Shown piece after piece: positions 44,958 through 53,763 of a stretch of DNA of 64,000 nt (positions are counted from its first letter, which is position 1; each line of letters begins with the position of its first letter). The position numbers were made by a program, and so were the translations under genes. The notes beneath the pieces were generated by a model, which was not told the origin of the DNA, did no database searches, and saw nothing but the letters and a program-made list of their open reading frames with translations. Where the stretch lies: assembly GCA_902618535.1 (NCBI GenBank), contig CACNAV010000005.1, forward strand, positions 58,357 to 122,356. The letters are read 5' to 3'. The stretch is from an uncultured Alphaproteobacteria bacterium. Lineage in GTDB: Bacteria; Pseudomonadota; Alphaproteobacteria; Methylaequorales; Methylaequoraceae.

Positions 44958-45897
44958 GATTCAACAAAGGCGATAACAGTGAATAGAATTTTTCAAATTT
45001 TTTTTTTTTTAAGTTTTTATGTAACATTTTCTTTACTCTTGGAAGATGTTGTAAATATTGATCTTTATTATCCCTTGAAGAAAGTCTACAAAATATTCCC
45101 AATACTTTCATATGACGTTGGATTGCCATTAAATAATAAGAAAGCATAAAATCCTCTCTTTTAATTTTTAAATTCGCTTCCAAAAAATAATTAATTAATT
45201 CATATTCTAGCTGCTTTGAAACATCTATTCTTGCATCTTGTGTAAGAGAAACCAAATCATATGTACAAGGACCAATAACTGCATCTTGATAATCAATCAA
45301 TCCACACTTAACACTATTAGATTTTGATAAATAAAACAAATTATCTACATGAAAGTCTCTATGAACTAGAACCTGAGGGATATCTATACTGGATAAATAG
45401 GATTTAAATAATAAATTAAATTCTTTCTTTAGTAAATTTATCTCAGTACTTTTTAAATTTTTTAAGTACCAATCAAAAAAAAGATTACTCTCCGCAATAA
45501 ACATTTTTAATGAATATTTTGATAAATTTGGATGCCTAATTTTCTGAATATCAACGATTGTATCAACTGCTAACCTATAAATTTTTTTTCTATTTTTTTT
45601 TGTTATTATTTCTGAATATTTGGTAGGCCCAAAATTTTCTAAAACCAAAATACTTTGTTTACTAAAATCATGAATTATTGATGGGACGACCACAAATTTT
45701 TTAAGTATCTTTGTGACTTTAATAAAATCTTCAAGGTTTTTTTGATTTTTGTCATACATTATCACATAATTTTTTCGTGATGAAGAATACTGAAAATATT
45801 TTCTATTAGAAGCGTCACCAGCCAATAACGATAATTTTTTAACTTCTATTTTTTCTTTTTCCAAAATTTTTTTTATATTTGATCTAATTTCTTCCAT
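44944..45897 (-). CDS. amgK: N-acetylmuramate/N-acetylglucosamine kinase AmgK
   Basis: This 317-residue aminoglycoside-phosphotransferase-fold kinase has a nucleotide-binding lobe including 'LLAGDASNRKYFQY', the catalytic loop 'VLVHRDFHVDNLFYL' and the metal-binding 'GLIDYQDAVIGPCTYDLVSL'. AmgK phosphorylates MurNAc or GlcNAc at C1 for MurU. It overlaps tsaE by 25 bp and murU by 14 bp. Assignment rests on the fold and on the tsaE-amgK-murU order. Confidence 0.88.
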   Translation of the reverse strand: MEEIRSNIKKILEKEKIEVKKLSLLAGDASNRKYFQYSSSRKNYVIMYDKNQKNLEDFIKVTKILKKFVVVPSIIHDFSKQSILVLENFGPTKYSEIITKKNRKKIYRLAVDTIVDIQKIRHPNLSKYSLKMFIAESNLFFDWYLKNLKSTEINLLKKEFNLLFKSYLSSIDIPQVLVHRDFHVDNLFYLSKSNSVKCGLIDYQDAVIGPCTYDLVSLTQDARIDVSKQLEYELINYFLEANLKIKREDFMLSYYLMAIQRHMKVLGIFCRLSSRDNKDQYLQHLPRVKKMLHKNLKKKKFEKFYSLLSPLLNHVRH

Positions 45898-46349
45898 AAC
45901 TTTTCTTTAATTTTTTGTGAAGTTCCAAATAATTTTATTCTTACGTCTCTTGAATTATTTTTTTCATCTTGAAAAATTATTTCTATTCTATCTTTGGGGA
46001 AATAGTCTAAAAATATGTCTGGCCATTCAACGATCACGCAATTATTAATAGCTGTATCAAAATCTAGATTAAAAAATTCGTTTTTCTTTTCTATTCTATA
46101 TAAATCATAGTGCCATATGTTAACTGTTTTAAGATCGTAAATCTGAACTATAGGAAATGTTGGACTTAATACTTTAATTTTTTTTTTAGAAAATTGATTT
46201 ATTAAAAACCTGGCAAATGTTGTTTTACCTGAGCCAATATCTCCACTTAAACAAATGAAGAAAGGAATTGAAAGAGATTCGGAAACTTTTTGAGCTAAAA
46301 TTTTTGTTTCATTTAAATTTTTAATTCTAATATATAATTCAGATGTCAT
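45873..46349 (-). CDS. tsaE: tRNA threonylcarbamoyladenosine biosynthesis ATPase TsaE
   Basis: This 158-residue small ATPase has Walker A 'GDIGSGKTTFARFLI', 'VLSPTFPIVQIYD' and the 'WHYDLYRIEK' segment followed by 'VIVEWPDI', all typical of TsaE/YjeE. It regulates the TsaB-TsaD complex that makes t6A37 in ANN-decoding tRNAs. It is the first gene of the reverse-strand tsaE-amgK-murU-sbcB-trxA run. Confidence 0.93.
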   Translation of the reverse strand: MTSELYIRIKNLNETKILAQKVSESLSIPFFICLSGDIGSGKTTFARFLINQFSKKKIKVLSPTFPIVQIYDLKTVNIWHYDLYRIEKKNEFFNLDFDTAINNCVIVEWPDIFLDYFPKDRIEIIFQDEKNNSRDVRIKLFGTSQKIKEKLWKKLDQI

Positions 46350-46410
46350 TTTTTTTTGGAAATAAATTATTATCTTAACTTATACTATTGTATTAAATAT
46401 ATTGAATTAA

Positions 46411-47418
46411 ATGAAAAAAATTAATACTGATGTTTTAATAGTTGGTGCTGGTCCAGTTGGATTATTTTCTGTCTTTGAATTGGGACAACTTGGAATTAAA
46501 GCCTGCATAGTAGACTGTCTTGACGAAATTGGTGGACAATGCTCAGCACTTTACCCTGAAAAACCAATTTATGATATACCCGCTTATCCAGTCATCAATG
46601 CTCAAGAATTAATCTTAAATTTAAATAAACAAATCAAACCATTTAATCCTAAGGTTCTCCTTAATCAACAGGTTGAGAAAATTATCGACCTTGATAACTC
46701 ATTCAAAGTTTTCACTTCTAGTAATTATGAAATATCTACAAAGTGTATATTTATTGCAGCAGGGAATGGTGCATTTGGGCCGAATAAACCTCCAATAAAA
46801 AATATTGAGAAATTTGAAAATAAATCTGTTTTTTATAGTGTTAAAAATAAGTCAATTTTTGACGACAAAACAATAGCTATAGCAGGGGGAGGTGATTCTG
46901 CAGTTGACTGGGCAATTGAATTATCAAAGAATGCGAAAAAAATTTTTTTCATTCATAGACGCGAAAAATTAAGGGCCTCTCCTCAAAATGTCGAAACTCT
47001 TAAAAGCTTAGAAAAAAAAAATGTTGAATTTATAATACCATTTCAGTTAGACTCAATTAATGGTAAAAACGGTGAAATTACTGATCTAATTGTTAAAGAT
47101 TTAGACAATAATAAAAAAAAAATTACAACTGATTTTTTTCTTCCTTTTTTTGGACTCTCAAATGATTTAGGTCCAATTAAAAACTGGGAGTTAGAGATAG
47201 AGAAAAATATTTTAAAAGTAGATCAATCTACTTGTAAAACGTCTAAAGATAGAATCTACGCAATTGGTGACGTTTGCACTTATACTGGAAAACTTAAACT
47301 TATTCTGACTGGTTTTTCTGAAGCTGCCATAGCAGCGCATGATTGTTATAATACAGTGCATCCTGAAAAAGTTTTACATTTTGAGTATTCAACAACAAAA
47401 GGAATAAATAAAATTTAG
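46411..47418 (+). CDS. Ferredoxin--NADP+ reductase, thioredoxin-reductase-like type
   Basis: This 335-residue FAD enzyme has the FAD site 'VLIVGAGPVGLFSVFELGQLG', the segment 'GGQCSALYPEKPIYDIPAYP', the NADP site 'IAIAGGGDSAVDWAIEL' and the C-terminal 'IYAIGDVCTY'. The CxxC pair of true thioredoxin reductases is missing, and the C-terminal extension fits the TrxR-like FNR group. It passes electrons between NADPH and ferredoxin or flavodoxin. It is a single gene, divergent from tsaE and convergent with ahcY. Confidence 0.9.
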   Translation: MKKINTDVLIVGAGPVGLFSVFELGQLGIKACIVDCLDEIGGQCSALYPEKPIYDIPAYPVINAQELILNLNKQIKPFNPKVLLNQQVEKIIDLDNSFKVFTSSNYEISTKCIFIAAGNGAFGPNKPPIKNIEKFENKSVFYSVKNKSIFDDKTIAIAGGGDSAVDWAIELSKNAKKIFFIHRREKLRASPQNVETLKSLEKKNVEFIIPFQLDSINGKNGEITDLIVKDLDNNKKKITTDFFLPFFGLSNDLGPIKNWELEIEKNILKVDQSTCKTSKDRIYAIGDVCTYTGKLKLILTGFSEAAIAAHDCYNTVHPEKVLHFEYSTTKGINKI

Positions 47419-47422
47419 AAAC

Positions 47423-48709
47423 TTAGTACCTATACTCGTCAGCTTTAAAAGGTCCATTGACAGGAACATTTATATATTTACCCTGTTTTTCTGTAAGTTT
47501 AGTTAACATTGCACCAACCTTATCTAAATGGATCATTGCCACTTTTTCGTCAAGATGCTTTGGTAAAACATAAACCTTATTTTTATATTTAGAAAAGTTT
47601 TTCCAAAGTTCTATTTGCGCAAGAACTTGGTTGCAAAAAGATGCTGACATAACAAAGCTTGGGTGACCAGTAGCGCATCCCAGATTAACAAGCCTACCCT
47701 CTGCTAGTACTATAATTTTTTTGCCATCCGGAAACTCAATTTCATCTACTTGAGGCTTGATATTATTCCATTTAAAGTTTTTTAGTGATTCAATTTGTAT
47801 TTCTGAGTCAAAGTGTCCAATATTACAGACAATACTGCGGTCTTTCATATCCCTCATATGATCAACTGTTATAACATCAACATTTCCGGTCGCAGTAACA
47901 AAAATATCCGCTTTTTTTGAAGCTTGATCCATTGTGATAACTTCGTATCCATCCATAGCAGCCTGTAAGGCACAAATAGGATCAATCTCAGTTATTAAAA
48001 CTCGGCAACCAGCATTTCTCAAACTTTCAGCTGAGCCTTTCCCTACGTCGCCATATCCTGCAACAACAGCAATTTTACCTGCCATCATAACATCTGTTGC
48101 TCTTCTTATACCGTCAACCAAGCTCTCTCTGCATCCATATTTATTGTCAAATTTGGATTTGGTAACTGAGTCATTCACATTGATGGCTGGAACTTTAAGT
48201 GTTCCTTTTTTTTCCATTTCAACTAATCTAAGAACTCCGGTAGTTGTTTCTTCAGAAAGGCCTTTGACATCGTCTAAAAGTTCAGGAAACTTATCATGAA
48301 GAAGTTTAGTAAGATCACCACCGTCGTCTAATATTAAATTTGGCTTCCATCCATCAGGGCCTTTTATAGTCTGCTCAATACACCACCAAAACTCTTCCTC
48401 AGATTCACCTTTCCAAGCAAAAACAGGAATGTTCTTTTCTGCAATTGCCGCAGCAGCCTGATCTTGTGTTGAATAAATATTACATGAGCTCCACCTAACA
48501 GAGGCTCCTAATTCCATTAAAGTTTCAATTAAAACCGCAGTTTGAATGGTCATGTGCAAACATCCAGCAATTCTTGCACCTTTGAGAGGTTTTTCAGAGT
48601 TGTATTCATCTCTTAGTTTCATCAACCCAGGCATTTCTGTCTCTGCTATTTGAATTTCTTTACGCCCCCATTCGGCAAGTTTAATATCGTTAACTTTATA
48701 ATCTTCCAT
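47423..48709 (-). CDS. ahcY: Adenosylhomocysteinase
   Basis: This 428-residue NAD-dependent enzyme splits S-adenosylhomocysteine into adenosine and homocysteine. Signatures are '[16 protein letters not shown]', '[17 protein letters not shown]', 'DDGGDLT', the NAD site '[16 protein letters not shown]' and the C-terminal 'DEYRY'. It is 22 bp downstream of the HPr-EI fusion gene, so it is probably part of the PTS transcript. No SAH riboswitch fits in that gap. Confidence 0.97.
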   Translation of the reverse strand: MEDYKVNDIKLAEWGRKEIQIAETEMPGLMKLRDEYNSEKPLKGARIAGCLHMTIQTAVLIETLMELGASVRWSSCNIYSTQDQAAAAIAEKNIPVFAWKGESEEEFWWCIEQTIKGPDGWKPNLILDDGGDLTKLLHDKFPELLDDVKGLSEETTTGVLRLVEMEKKGTLKVPAINVNDSVTKSKFDNKYGCRESLVDGIRRATDVMMAGKIAVVAGYGDVGKGSAESLRNAGCRVLITEIDPICALQAAMDGYEVITMDQASKKADIFVTATGNVDVITVDHMRDMKDRSIVCNIGHFDSEIQIESLKNFKWNNIKPQVDEIEFPDGKKIIVLAEGRLVNLGCATGHPSFVMSASFCNQVLAQIELWKNFSKYKNKVYVLPKHLDEKVAMIHLDKVGAMLTKLTEKQGKYINVPVNGPFKADEYRY

Positions 48710-48731
48710 TATTAATCTCTTTCATTTAAGC

Positions 48732-50789
48732 TTAATTAAGTTCATCGTATATTTTGTCATAATATACTTTTAGTTTACGTTTAATCAGCAAATTATCATG
48801 TTCTCTAAATATTTCATTACAAATTTTAAAAACTTCTTTCGAGTCAATTTTTGTTATAAATTGTTTTACCTTTAAAATTCTTGAAATACTCATTGATAAG
48901 GTTTTGATACCCATTCCTAGTAGCAAGGAAGTAAACATTGTATCACCAGCCATTTCACCGCAGACACTTACAGGTACACCAACTTTTTTTGCAGAATCTG
49001 ATGATAGTTTAATAAGTCTTAGTACAGACAAATGAGCAGGATCATAAATTTTGGCTACCTCTTCATCTCCTCTGTCAATTGCAAGAGTATACATAGTAAG
49101 ATCGTTCGTACCAATTGCTAAAAAATCACAGTTTTTAGCAAGTGACTCAGAAATCAATGCTGCAGCTGGTGTTTCAATTAAAACACCAATTTTAATATTT
49201 CTTCTATTAAACTCTTTTTTTTTTAAAGAAAGATCTTTTGAAACATCATTTATCAATTTTTTTGCCTCTAATATTTCTGAAACATTTGAAACCATTGGTA
49301 ACATTATTCTAATTTTACCAAACGTACTTGCTCTTAAAATTGCAGAAATTTGCCTTTTAAATATTTTAGGAAATGCAAGCGTGAGTCTAATAGCTCTTAA
49401 CCCAAGTGCAGGGTTTGGAGATTTTGACAAAAATTTTTCAATAAAGGGAACTTTTTTATCATTCCCAACATCCAAAGTCCTTATTGTTAACGGCTTGCCT
49501 TTCAGATGAGTAAGTGTTTTTTTTATAAAGTTAAATTGATCCTTTTCAGATGGCATTCTTTTTTTATCCATAAACATATATTCACTTCTTAATAAACCAA
49601 TGCCGTCAATACCAATTTTCATCGCCTCTTTTGCCTCATCAGAATTATCAATATTAGCTTCAACACGTATTCTTATATTATCAAGTGTTAAAGGAGTTTT
49701 TTTTCTAAGAAAATTTAACTTTTTATTTACATTTTTTTGATCCTCAATCTTTTTTTTATAGTAATTTATAGTCGAAATCTTTGGGTTTTTTATAAGTATT
49801 CCCTTTTCCCCATCAAGGATAATTGGTTCATTATCTTTTAAATCCTTTAAAAGATTTTTAACTCCAACTAGAGTTGGTATTGAAAGTGATCTGGCAACTA
49901 TAGCAAAATGACCCTCTGGGCCTCCCATGACACTAACTAATCCTGATAACTTTGTTTTTGATAATGACAAAAGGTCGGCAGCACTTAATTCATTTGATAT
50001 TAATATTTCATTAGCTCTAATTAACTTTTGATTTCTTTTCTTCTTTTGAAGATTTTCTAAAATTCTTCTGCATACATCCCTTACATCGTCAAATCTATCT
50101 TTAAGATAATCGTCTTTAATTTTCTTAAAAATTTTAGAGTGTTTATTTAATTCCTCAATAATAGCAAATTCTGCATTTATTAGGTCCGAATGTATTCTTT
50201 TTTTTGCATCTGATACAAGAGATGATGAGGAAATAATTGAAATATTTGCCTCAAGCATGAATTTCATTTCACCATAAATATCATTTTTATGATCTTTAAT
50301 TTTTTTAATAATTTTTCCTAAGTCTGAAACGGATTTCTTTACAGCTTTATCTAATCTTTTTACTTCATTGGTTACCTCTGAAGTAGGTATGTTATATTTT
50401 GAATAAGATAAATCGCTACTTTTTTTTATCGCGCAATTTCCGATGACAAACCCATGAGACACAGCAATTCCCCTAAAAATTTTTTCCTTAATCAAATTCC
50501 CTGGTAGTGGCTTTTCTTCACCAAAGTTATTTTTTATAAGATTTATTAATTTTTGAAGATCTTCTTCTGCATTTTGTCCTACGCATTGTATTTTAATTTC
50601 CGTGCCTTTTGATGCGGCAAGTGTCATTAGGCCCAACAATGATGAACCATTCACAACATTTCTGCCTTTTTTAACTAAAAACTTTGATTTACATTTTGAT
50701 GTAAAATCTACAAACTTTGCAGATGCTCTTGCATGAAGACCTAATTTGTTTGTAATTAAGATTTTTCTCTCTAATCTTTTTTCTTGCAA
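48732..50789 (-). CDS. HPr-Enzyme I fusion protein (PTS phosphocarrier plus PEP-protein phosphotransferase)
   Basis: This single 685-residue chain has two parts. Residues 1-95 are HPr, with phospho-site His19 in 'LGLHARASAKF' and regulatory Ser50 in 'NGSSLLGLM', the HprK target. A short linker leads to Enzyme I: 'FRGIAVSHGFVIG', phospho-His in 'GGPEGHFAIVARSLSIPT', 'LLRSEYMFM' and 'SVCGEMAGD'. It lacks a GAF domain, so it is not the usual PtsP. PEP phosphate can pass from EI to HPr within one chain, then to EIIA-Man (adjacent) or PtsN. No sugar-transporting EIIBC is in the window. The gene overlaps the EIIA-Man gene by 19 bp. Confidence 0.93.
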   Translation of the reverse strand: MQEKRLERKILITNKLGLHARASAKFVDFTSKCKSKFLVKKGRNVVNGSSLLGLMTLAASKGTEIKIQCVGQNAEEDLQKLINLIKNNFGEEKPLPGNLIKEKIFRGIAVSHGFVIGNCAIKKSSDLSYSKYNIPTSEVTNEVKRLDKAVKKSVSDLGKIIKKIKDHKNDIYGEMKFMLEANISIISSSSLVSDAKKRIHSDLINAEFAIIEELNKHSKIFKKIKDDYLKDRFDDVRDVCRRILENLQKKKRNQKLIRANEILISNELSAADLLSLSKTKLSGLVSVMGGPEGHFAIVARSLSIPTLVGVKNLLKDLKDNEPIILDGEKGILIKNPKISTINYYKKKIEDQKNVNKKLNFLRKKTPLTLDNIRIRVEANIDNSDEAKEAMKIGIDGIGLLRSEYMFMDKKRMPSEKDQFNFIKKTLTHLKGKPLTIRTLDVGNDKKVPFIEKFLSKSPNPALGLRAIRLTLAFPKIFKRQISAILRASTFGKIRIMLPMVSNVSEILEAKKLINDVSKDLSLKKKEFNRRNIKIGVLIETPAAALISESLAKNCDFLAIGTNDLTMYTLAIDRGDEEVAKIYDPAHLSVLRLIKLSSDSAKKVGVPVSVCGEMAGDTMFTSLLLGMGIKTLSMSISRILKVKQFITKIDSKEVFKICNEIFREHDNLLIKRKLKVYYDKIYDELN

Positions 50790-51193
50790 TCTTTAGATTC
50801 TCCAAAAAAAGCTGAAGCCACATTCATGTACTTTCTTCCAGACTCTTGAGAAATTTTAATTAATTCTTTAATTTCACATTCATTTCGCAGAGAAGAAATT
50901 TTTATGAGCATTGGCAAATTTACACCTGCGACAACCTCAACTTTTTCCTCCTCCATAATTGAAATAGCAAGATTTGAAGGAGTACCTCCAAACATATCTG
51001 TTAAAATTACTACCCCTTTTCCTTTATTTACTTTTTTAACGGATTTAATTATCTCTTCTCTTTTTTTATTAATATCATCATTTGGAAAAATTGATATGGC
51101 TAATATATTTTCCTGCTTACCAACAATATGTTCAAGAGCTATTAAAAACTCCTTTGAAATATTTGAATGACCTACAATCACTATTCCAATCAT
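50771..51193 (-). CDS. PTS EIIA component, mannose family (regulatory)
   Basis: This 140-residue EIIA-Man protein has its phosphorylatable His9 in 'IVIVGHSN', and the signature 'GVVILTDMFGGTPSNLAI' and 'VVAGVNLPML'. In alphaproteobacteria, stand-alone EIIA-Man next to hprK takes part in the regulatory PTS rather than in sugar import. It overlaps rapZ by 4 bp and the HPr-EI gene by 19 bp, which indicates tight translational coupling. Confidence 0.93.
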   Translation of the reverse strand: MIGIVIVGHSNISKEFLIALEHIVGKQENILAISIFPNDDINKKREEIIKSVKKVNKGKGVVILTDMFGGTPSNLAISIMEEEKVEVVAGVNLPMLIKISSLRNECEIKELIKISQESGRKYMNVASAFFGESKDCKKKD

Positions 51194-52035
51194 GTTTTTA
51201 AATCCCTATGGTCGATGAAAGCGTCAATCTCTTTTTTTTTTTGTAAAAAAGAGTGAAAATATTCTGCACTTACAACAGACCTATGGACTCCTCCAGTGCA
51301 ACCAAATGCAATTGTAATATAATCTTTTCCTTCTTCATGAAATCCATTCAAAATTTTGTCAGCAATTATTTGTATATTATCAAAAAAAATCATAAAAAGC
51401 GCTTGGTTTTTAACAAATGTAATAATCTTTAGATTCTTACCGTCTAGTCTTTTTAATCTTTTTACATAAAATGGATTTTTTAAAAAACGCATATCAAAAA
51501 CAAAATCAGCCTCTCTTGGAAGACCATTTTTATATCCAAAAGAGATTACTCTAACAGTTGGTTTTATTTTTATATTTTTATGAAAAAGAGCTTTAATTTT
51601 TTTTCTAAGTAAATTTATTGTTAAGTCTGTCGTATCTAAATAATATCGGCTTATTCTCTTCAAAGGTTCCAACCGGTTTCGTTCTCTTTCAATTACATCA
51701 TTCATAGGTAAATCTAGTTTTAGTGGATGAAGTCGTCTACTTTCGTCATACCTATTAATTAATTTTTGATTATCACAATCAAAAAATACAACTGATATAT
51801 CAACATCTTTCTTTTTCTTATTTATAAGTGATATAATTTTTTTTGCATCAAAGTCTCTACTTCTAATATCAATACCTACAGCCAAATTTCTTTTAATTTT
51901 TGCTTCAATGATATTTTTAAGTAAGAAAAATGGAATATTATCAATTGCCTCAAAACCAAAATCTTCAAGGATTTTTAATGCTGAAGTTCTTCCAGCTCCA
52001 GACAATCCCGTAACAATTAAAATTCTATTGGACAT
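51190..52035 (-). CDS. rapZ: RNase adapter RapZ (nucleotide-binding YvcJ/YhbJ family)
   Basis: The product is about 281 residues. The P-loop reads 'GLSGAGRTSALKILEDFGFEAIDNIP', here quoted as two parts ('GLSGAGRTSALK' and 'ILEDFGFEAIDNIP'); arginine replaces the usual Walker lysine, a change I recall from some other alphaproteobacterial members. The C-terminal half has 'ISFGYKNGLPREADFVFDMR' and 'IAFGCTGGVHRSV'. The start is the ATG at 52035, which overlaps hprK by 11 bp. RapZ links cell-wall amino-sugar status to small-RNA decay in enterobacteria; its target here is unknown. Confidence 0.93.
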   Translation of the reverse strand: MSNRILIVTGLSGAGRTSALKILEDFGFEAIDNIPFFLLKNIIEAKIKRNLAVGIDIRSRDFDAKKIISLINKKKKDVDISVVFFDCDNQKLINRYDESRRLHPLKLDLPMNDVIERERNRLEPLKRISRYYLDTTDLTINLLRKKIKALFHKNIKIKPTVRVISFGYKNGLPREADFVFDMRFLKNPFYVKRLKRLDGKNLKIITFVKNQALFMIFFDNIQIIADKILNGFHEEGKDYITIAFGCTGGVHRSVVSAEYFHSFLQKKKEIDAFIDHRDLKT

Positions 52036-52453
52036 AACTTCTAATTTGATTAAGCTTGATTTTAATTTTTGCAACTGCAGAAGAACTTTTACCGGAAATT
52101 TTTATTTTAGGAAATTTCATTCCTAATATATTACAACTCATAATTCTGGGTAATCTTTCAAATTTCTCATCCACAAGCTCAACCACTAAAGTTAATTTTA
52201 TATTCTCAACATATGGAACAGTCATAATTCCTATCTCCCTAACTTCAAGAAGCCCTTTAGTCTCAGAATGTGGATACAAGTATAAATAATCGTCAATTTT
52301 TTTACAAATAGTTAAGTCATCTGAAATAAGGGTTGCACCTGAATCTATAAGACGTAGTGCTAAATCCGACTTACCAATACCAGACTTTCCTCTAATCAAT
52401 ACTCCTAAATCTTCAATTACAACAGAAGTTGAATGAAATTGCTTAGCTATCAT
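52025..52453 (-). CDS. hprK: HPr kinase/phosphorylase, short alphaproteobacterial form
   Basis: The 142-residue catalytic domain lacks the N-terminal domain of Firmicute HprK, as is usual in alphaproteobacteria. The P-loop 'RGKSGIGKSDLALRL' and 'GATLISDD' are present, and 'LLEVREIGIMTVPYV' marks the K/P signature region. It phosphorylates Ser50 of the HPr domain in response to metabolites and can reverse this. It is first of hprK-rapZ-EIIA-HPr/EI-ahcY; the usual chvG/chvI two-component pair is not upstream. Confidence 0.9.
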   Translation of the reverse strand: MIAKQFHSTSVVIEDLGVLIRGKSGIGKSDLALRLIDSGATLISDDLTICKKIDDYLYLYPHSETKGLLEVREIGIMTVPYVENIKLTLVVELVDEKFERLPRIMSCNILGMKFPKIKISGKSSSAVAKIKIKLNQIRSYVQ

Positions 52454-52459
52454 AGTTTT

Positions 52460-52927
52460 TTAATTTAAAAAGTTTGCTTTAAGCTTTTTATCTAAAACTA
52501 GGATATTTGTTTCTAAAATAACTGTGTTCTTCAAATGAACTTTTAGAACGAATGACTCTTTTTCATTTAGCTTCTTTTTTAAACCAAAAAGCATTAAATG
52601 CCTTCCCCCTGGCTGTAAAAAAAGTTCACTTTTTGGTTTAATTTGGACATTATCAACCTTTAACATTTTTACGACATCATCAGTAATTTTGATATCATGC
52701 ATTTCCACAGTATTAGCTATATCTGTACTAAAGGATTCTATTTCTATTTCTTTTTCACTATTATTAAAAAAACTAAGATAAACGGCCGTAGCTTTTTGTT
52801 CCAGGCTTGTTTCAAAAGTATATCCTCCATGAAGTGCAATTTTTGCATGCTGATTCGCTTCAACTTTGATGGAAGTAAGTAATAAGAAAAATAAAAGATA
52901 TTTGACATTTTTTAATATTGTAAACAT
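52460..52927 (-). CDS. PCu(A)C-type periplasmic copper chaperone
   Basis: The 155-residue protein has an N-terminal signal peptide (hydrophobic residues 7-20). It has the copper-binding Met/His pattern: 'VEMHDIKI', a Met about 11 residues later ('VVKMLK'), then 'GGRHLMLFGL'. The family delivers Cu(I) to the CuA site of cytochrome c oxidase or to other copper proteins. It is 6 bp upstream of hprK and may be in the same transcript, though the roles seem unrelated. It is divergent from the HugZ-like gene. Confidence 0.9.
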   Translation of the reverse strand: MFTILKNVKYLLFFLLLTSIKVEANQHAKIALHGGYTFETSLEQKATAVYLSFFNNSEKEIEIESFSTDIANTVEMHDIKITDDVVKMLKVDNVQIKPKSELFLQPGGRHLMLFGLKKKLNEKESFVLKVHLKNTVILETNILVLDKKLKANFLN

Positions 52928-52965
52928 CTATTAACTAGTACATATTAATTTAAATTTGTAAACCT

Positions 52966-53763
52966 ATGAAAATTAATTTTAAAGCAAGACAGTTAGTAAG
53001 ATCAGCTCTTAGGGGATATTTATCAACAGAGTTTGATTCAAAAAACTTTAAAAATATTAAGACGCAAATGAATACTCCGTTCTCTTATAGCACCTTTACT
53101 CTTACAGCTTTTGACTATGATCTATCTCCAATACTACTACTTTCAGATTTGTCAGAACATACAAAGAACATTCAAGAGAAAAATTCTGCATCATTAATGC
53201 TCTGTGAAGAGAAAAAACTCTATAAGTTTTTTCCAAAATTTGATAATAAATTCTCATCTTACGAAGATCCCATGTCAAGACCAAGAATAACGCTTATTGG
53301 AAAGTTAAAAAAAACAAAAGATCTCAATCACAGAAAAAGATTTATATCTAGACATCCTGCAGCAAATTTATACGCCAATTTTAAAGATATGAACTTTTAC
53401 AAAATGGATGTAAAAAGTGCACATTTAATTGGCGGTTTCGCTCAAGTGAAATGGTTTACAAGTGATGATATTCTTTGTAAAAACATATCCAATTTTAAGG
53501 ATTCAGAAGAAAATATAATTAGTCATATGAATTCAAGTCATAAACCAAGCATAAAAATGTATATAAATAATTTAATGCAAGATGAAATTTCTAGGGAACA
53601 AAGAAAAGGAGACTGGAATATCACTGGAATCGATCCAGATGGTTTTGATCTTAGAAAAAAACAAATCACTGCTCGTTTCTTTTTTGAAAAAGAAATTTCT
53701 AACGCTAAAAAATTAAGGGGGGTTTTTGTAAACCTTCATAAAAGGGCCTCTGAAATTAATTAG
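52966..53763 (+). CDS. HugZ-like heme/flavin-binding split-barrel protein
   Basis: This 265-residue protein has an N-terminal pyridoxamine-5'-phosphate-oxidase-like split barrel ('LVRSALRGYLST', 'PILLLSDLSEHTKNI', 'DPMSRPRITLIGKL', 'RFISRHPAANLYANFKDM'). A C-terminal DUF2470-type domain ('ENIISHMNSSH' and 'GIDPDGFDLR') follows. This architecture is shared with HugZ/HutZ heme-utilisation proteins and related flavoproteins. The His in 'SHMNSSH' is the usual conserved site. It is convergent with polA and overlaps it by 8 bp. Confidence 0.87.
   Translation: MKINFKARQLVRSALRGYLSTEFDSKNFKNIKTQMNTPFSYSTFTLTAFDYDLSPILLLSDLSEHTKNIQEKNSASLMLCEEKKLYKFFPKFDNKFSSYEDPMSRPRITLIGKLKKTKDLNHRKRFISRHPAANLYANFKDMNFYKMDVKSAHLIGGFAQVKWFTSDDILCKNISNFKDSEENIISHMNSSHKPSIKMYINNLMQDEISREQRKGDWNITGIDPDGFDLRKKQITARFFFEKEISNAKKLRGVFVNLHKRASEIN

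Noticed and set aside
47934..48299. A 121-codon frame antisense to ahcY
   Set aside because: It is a shadow of the strongly conserved adenosylhomocysteinase gene.
49051..49509. A 152-codon frame antisense to the Enzyme I part of the PTS fusion
   Set aside because: The sense frame has all Enzyme I motifs; the antisense translation has no family resemblance.
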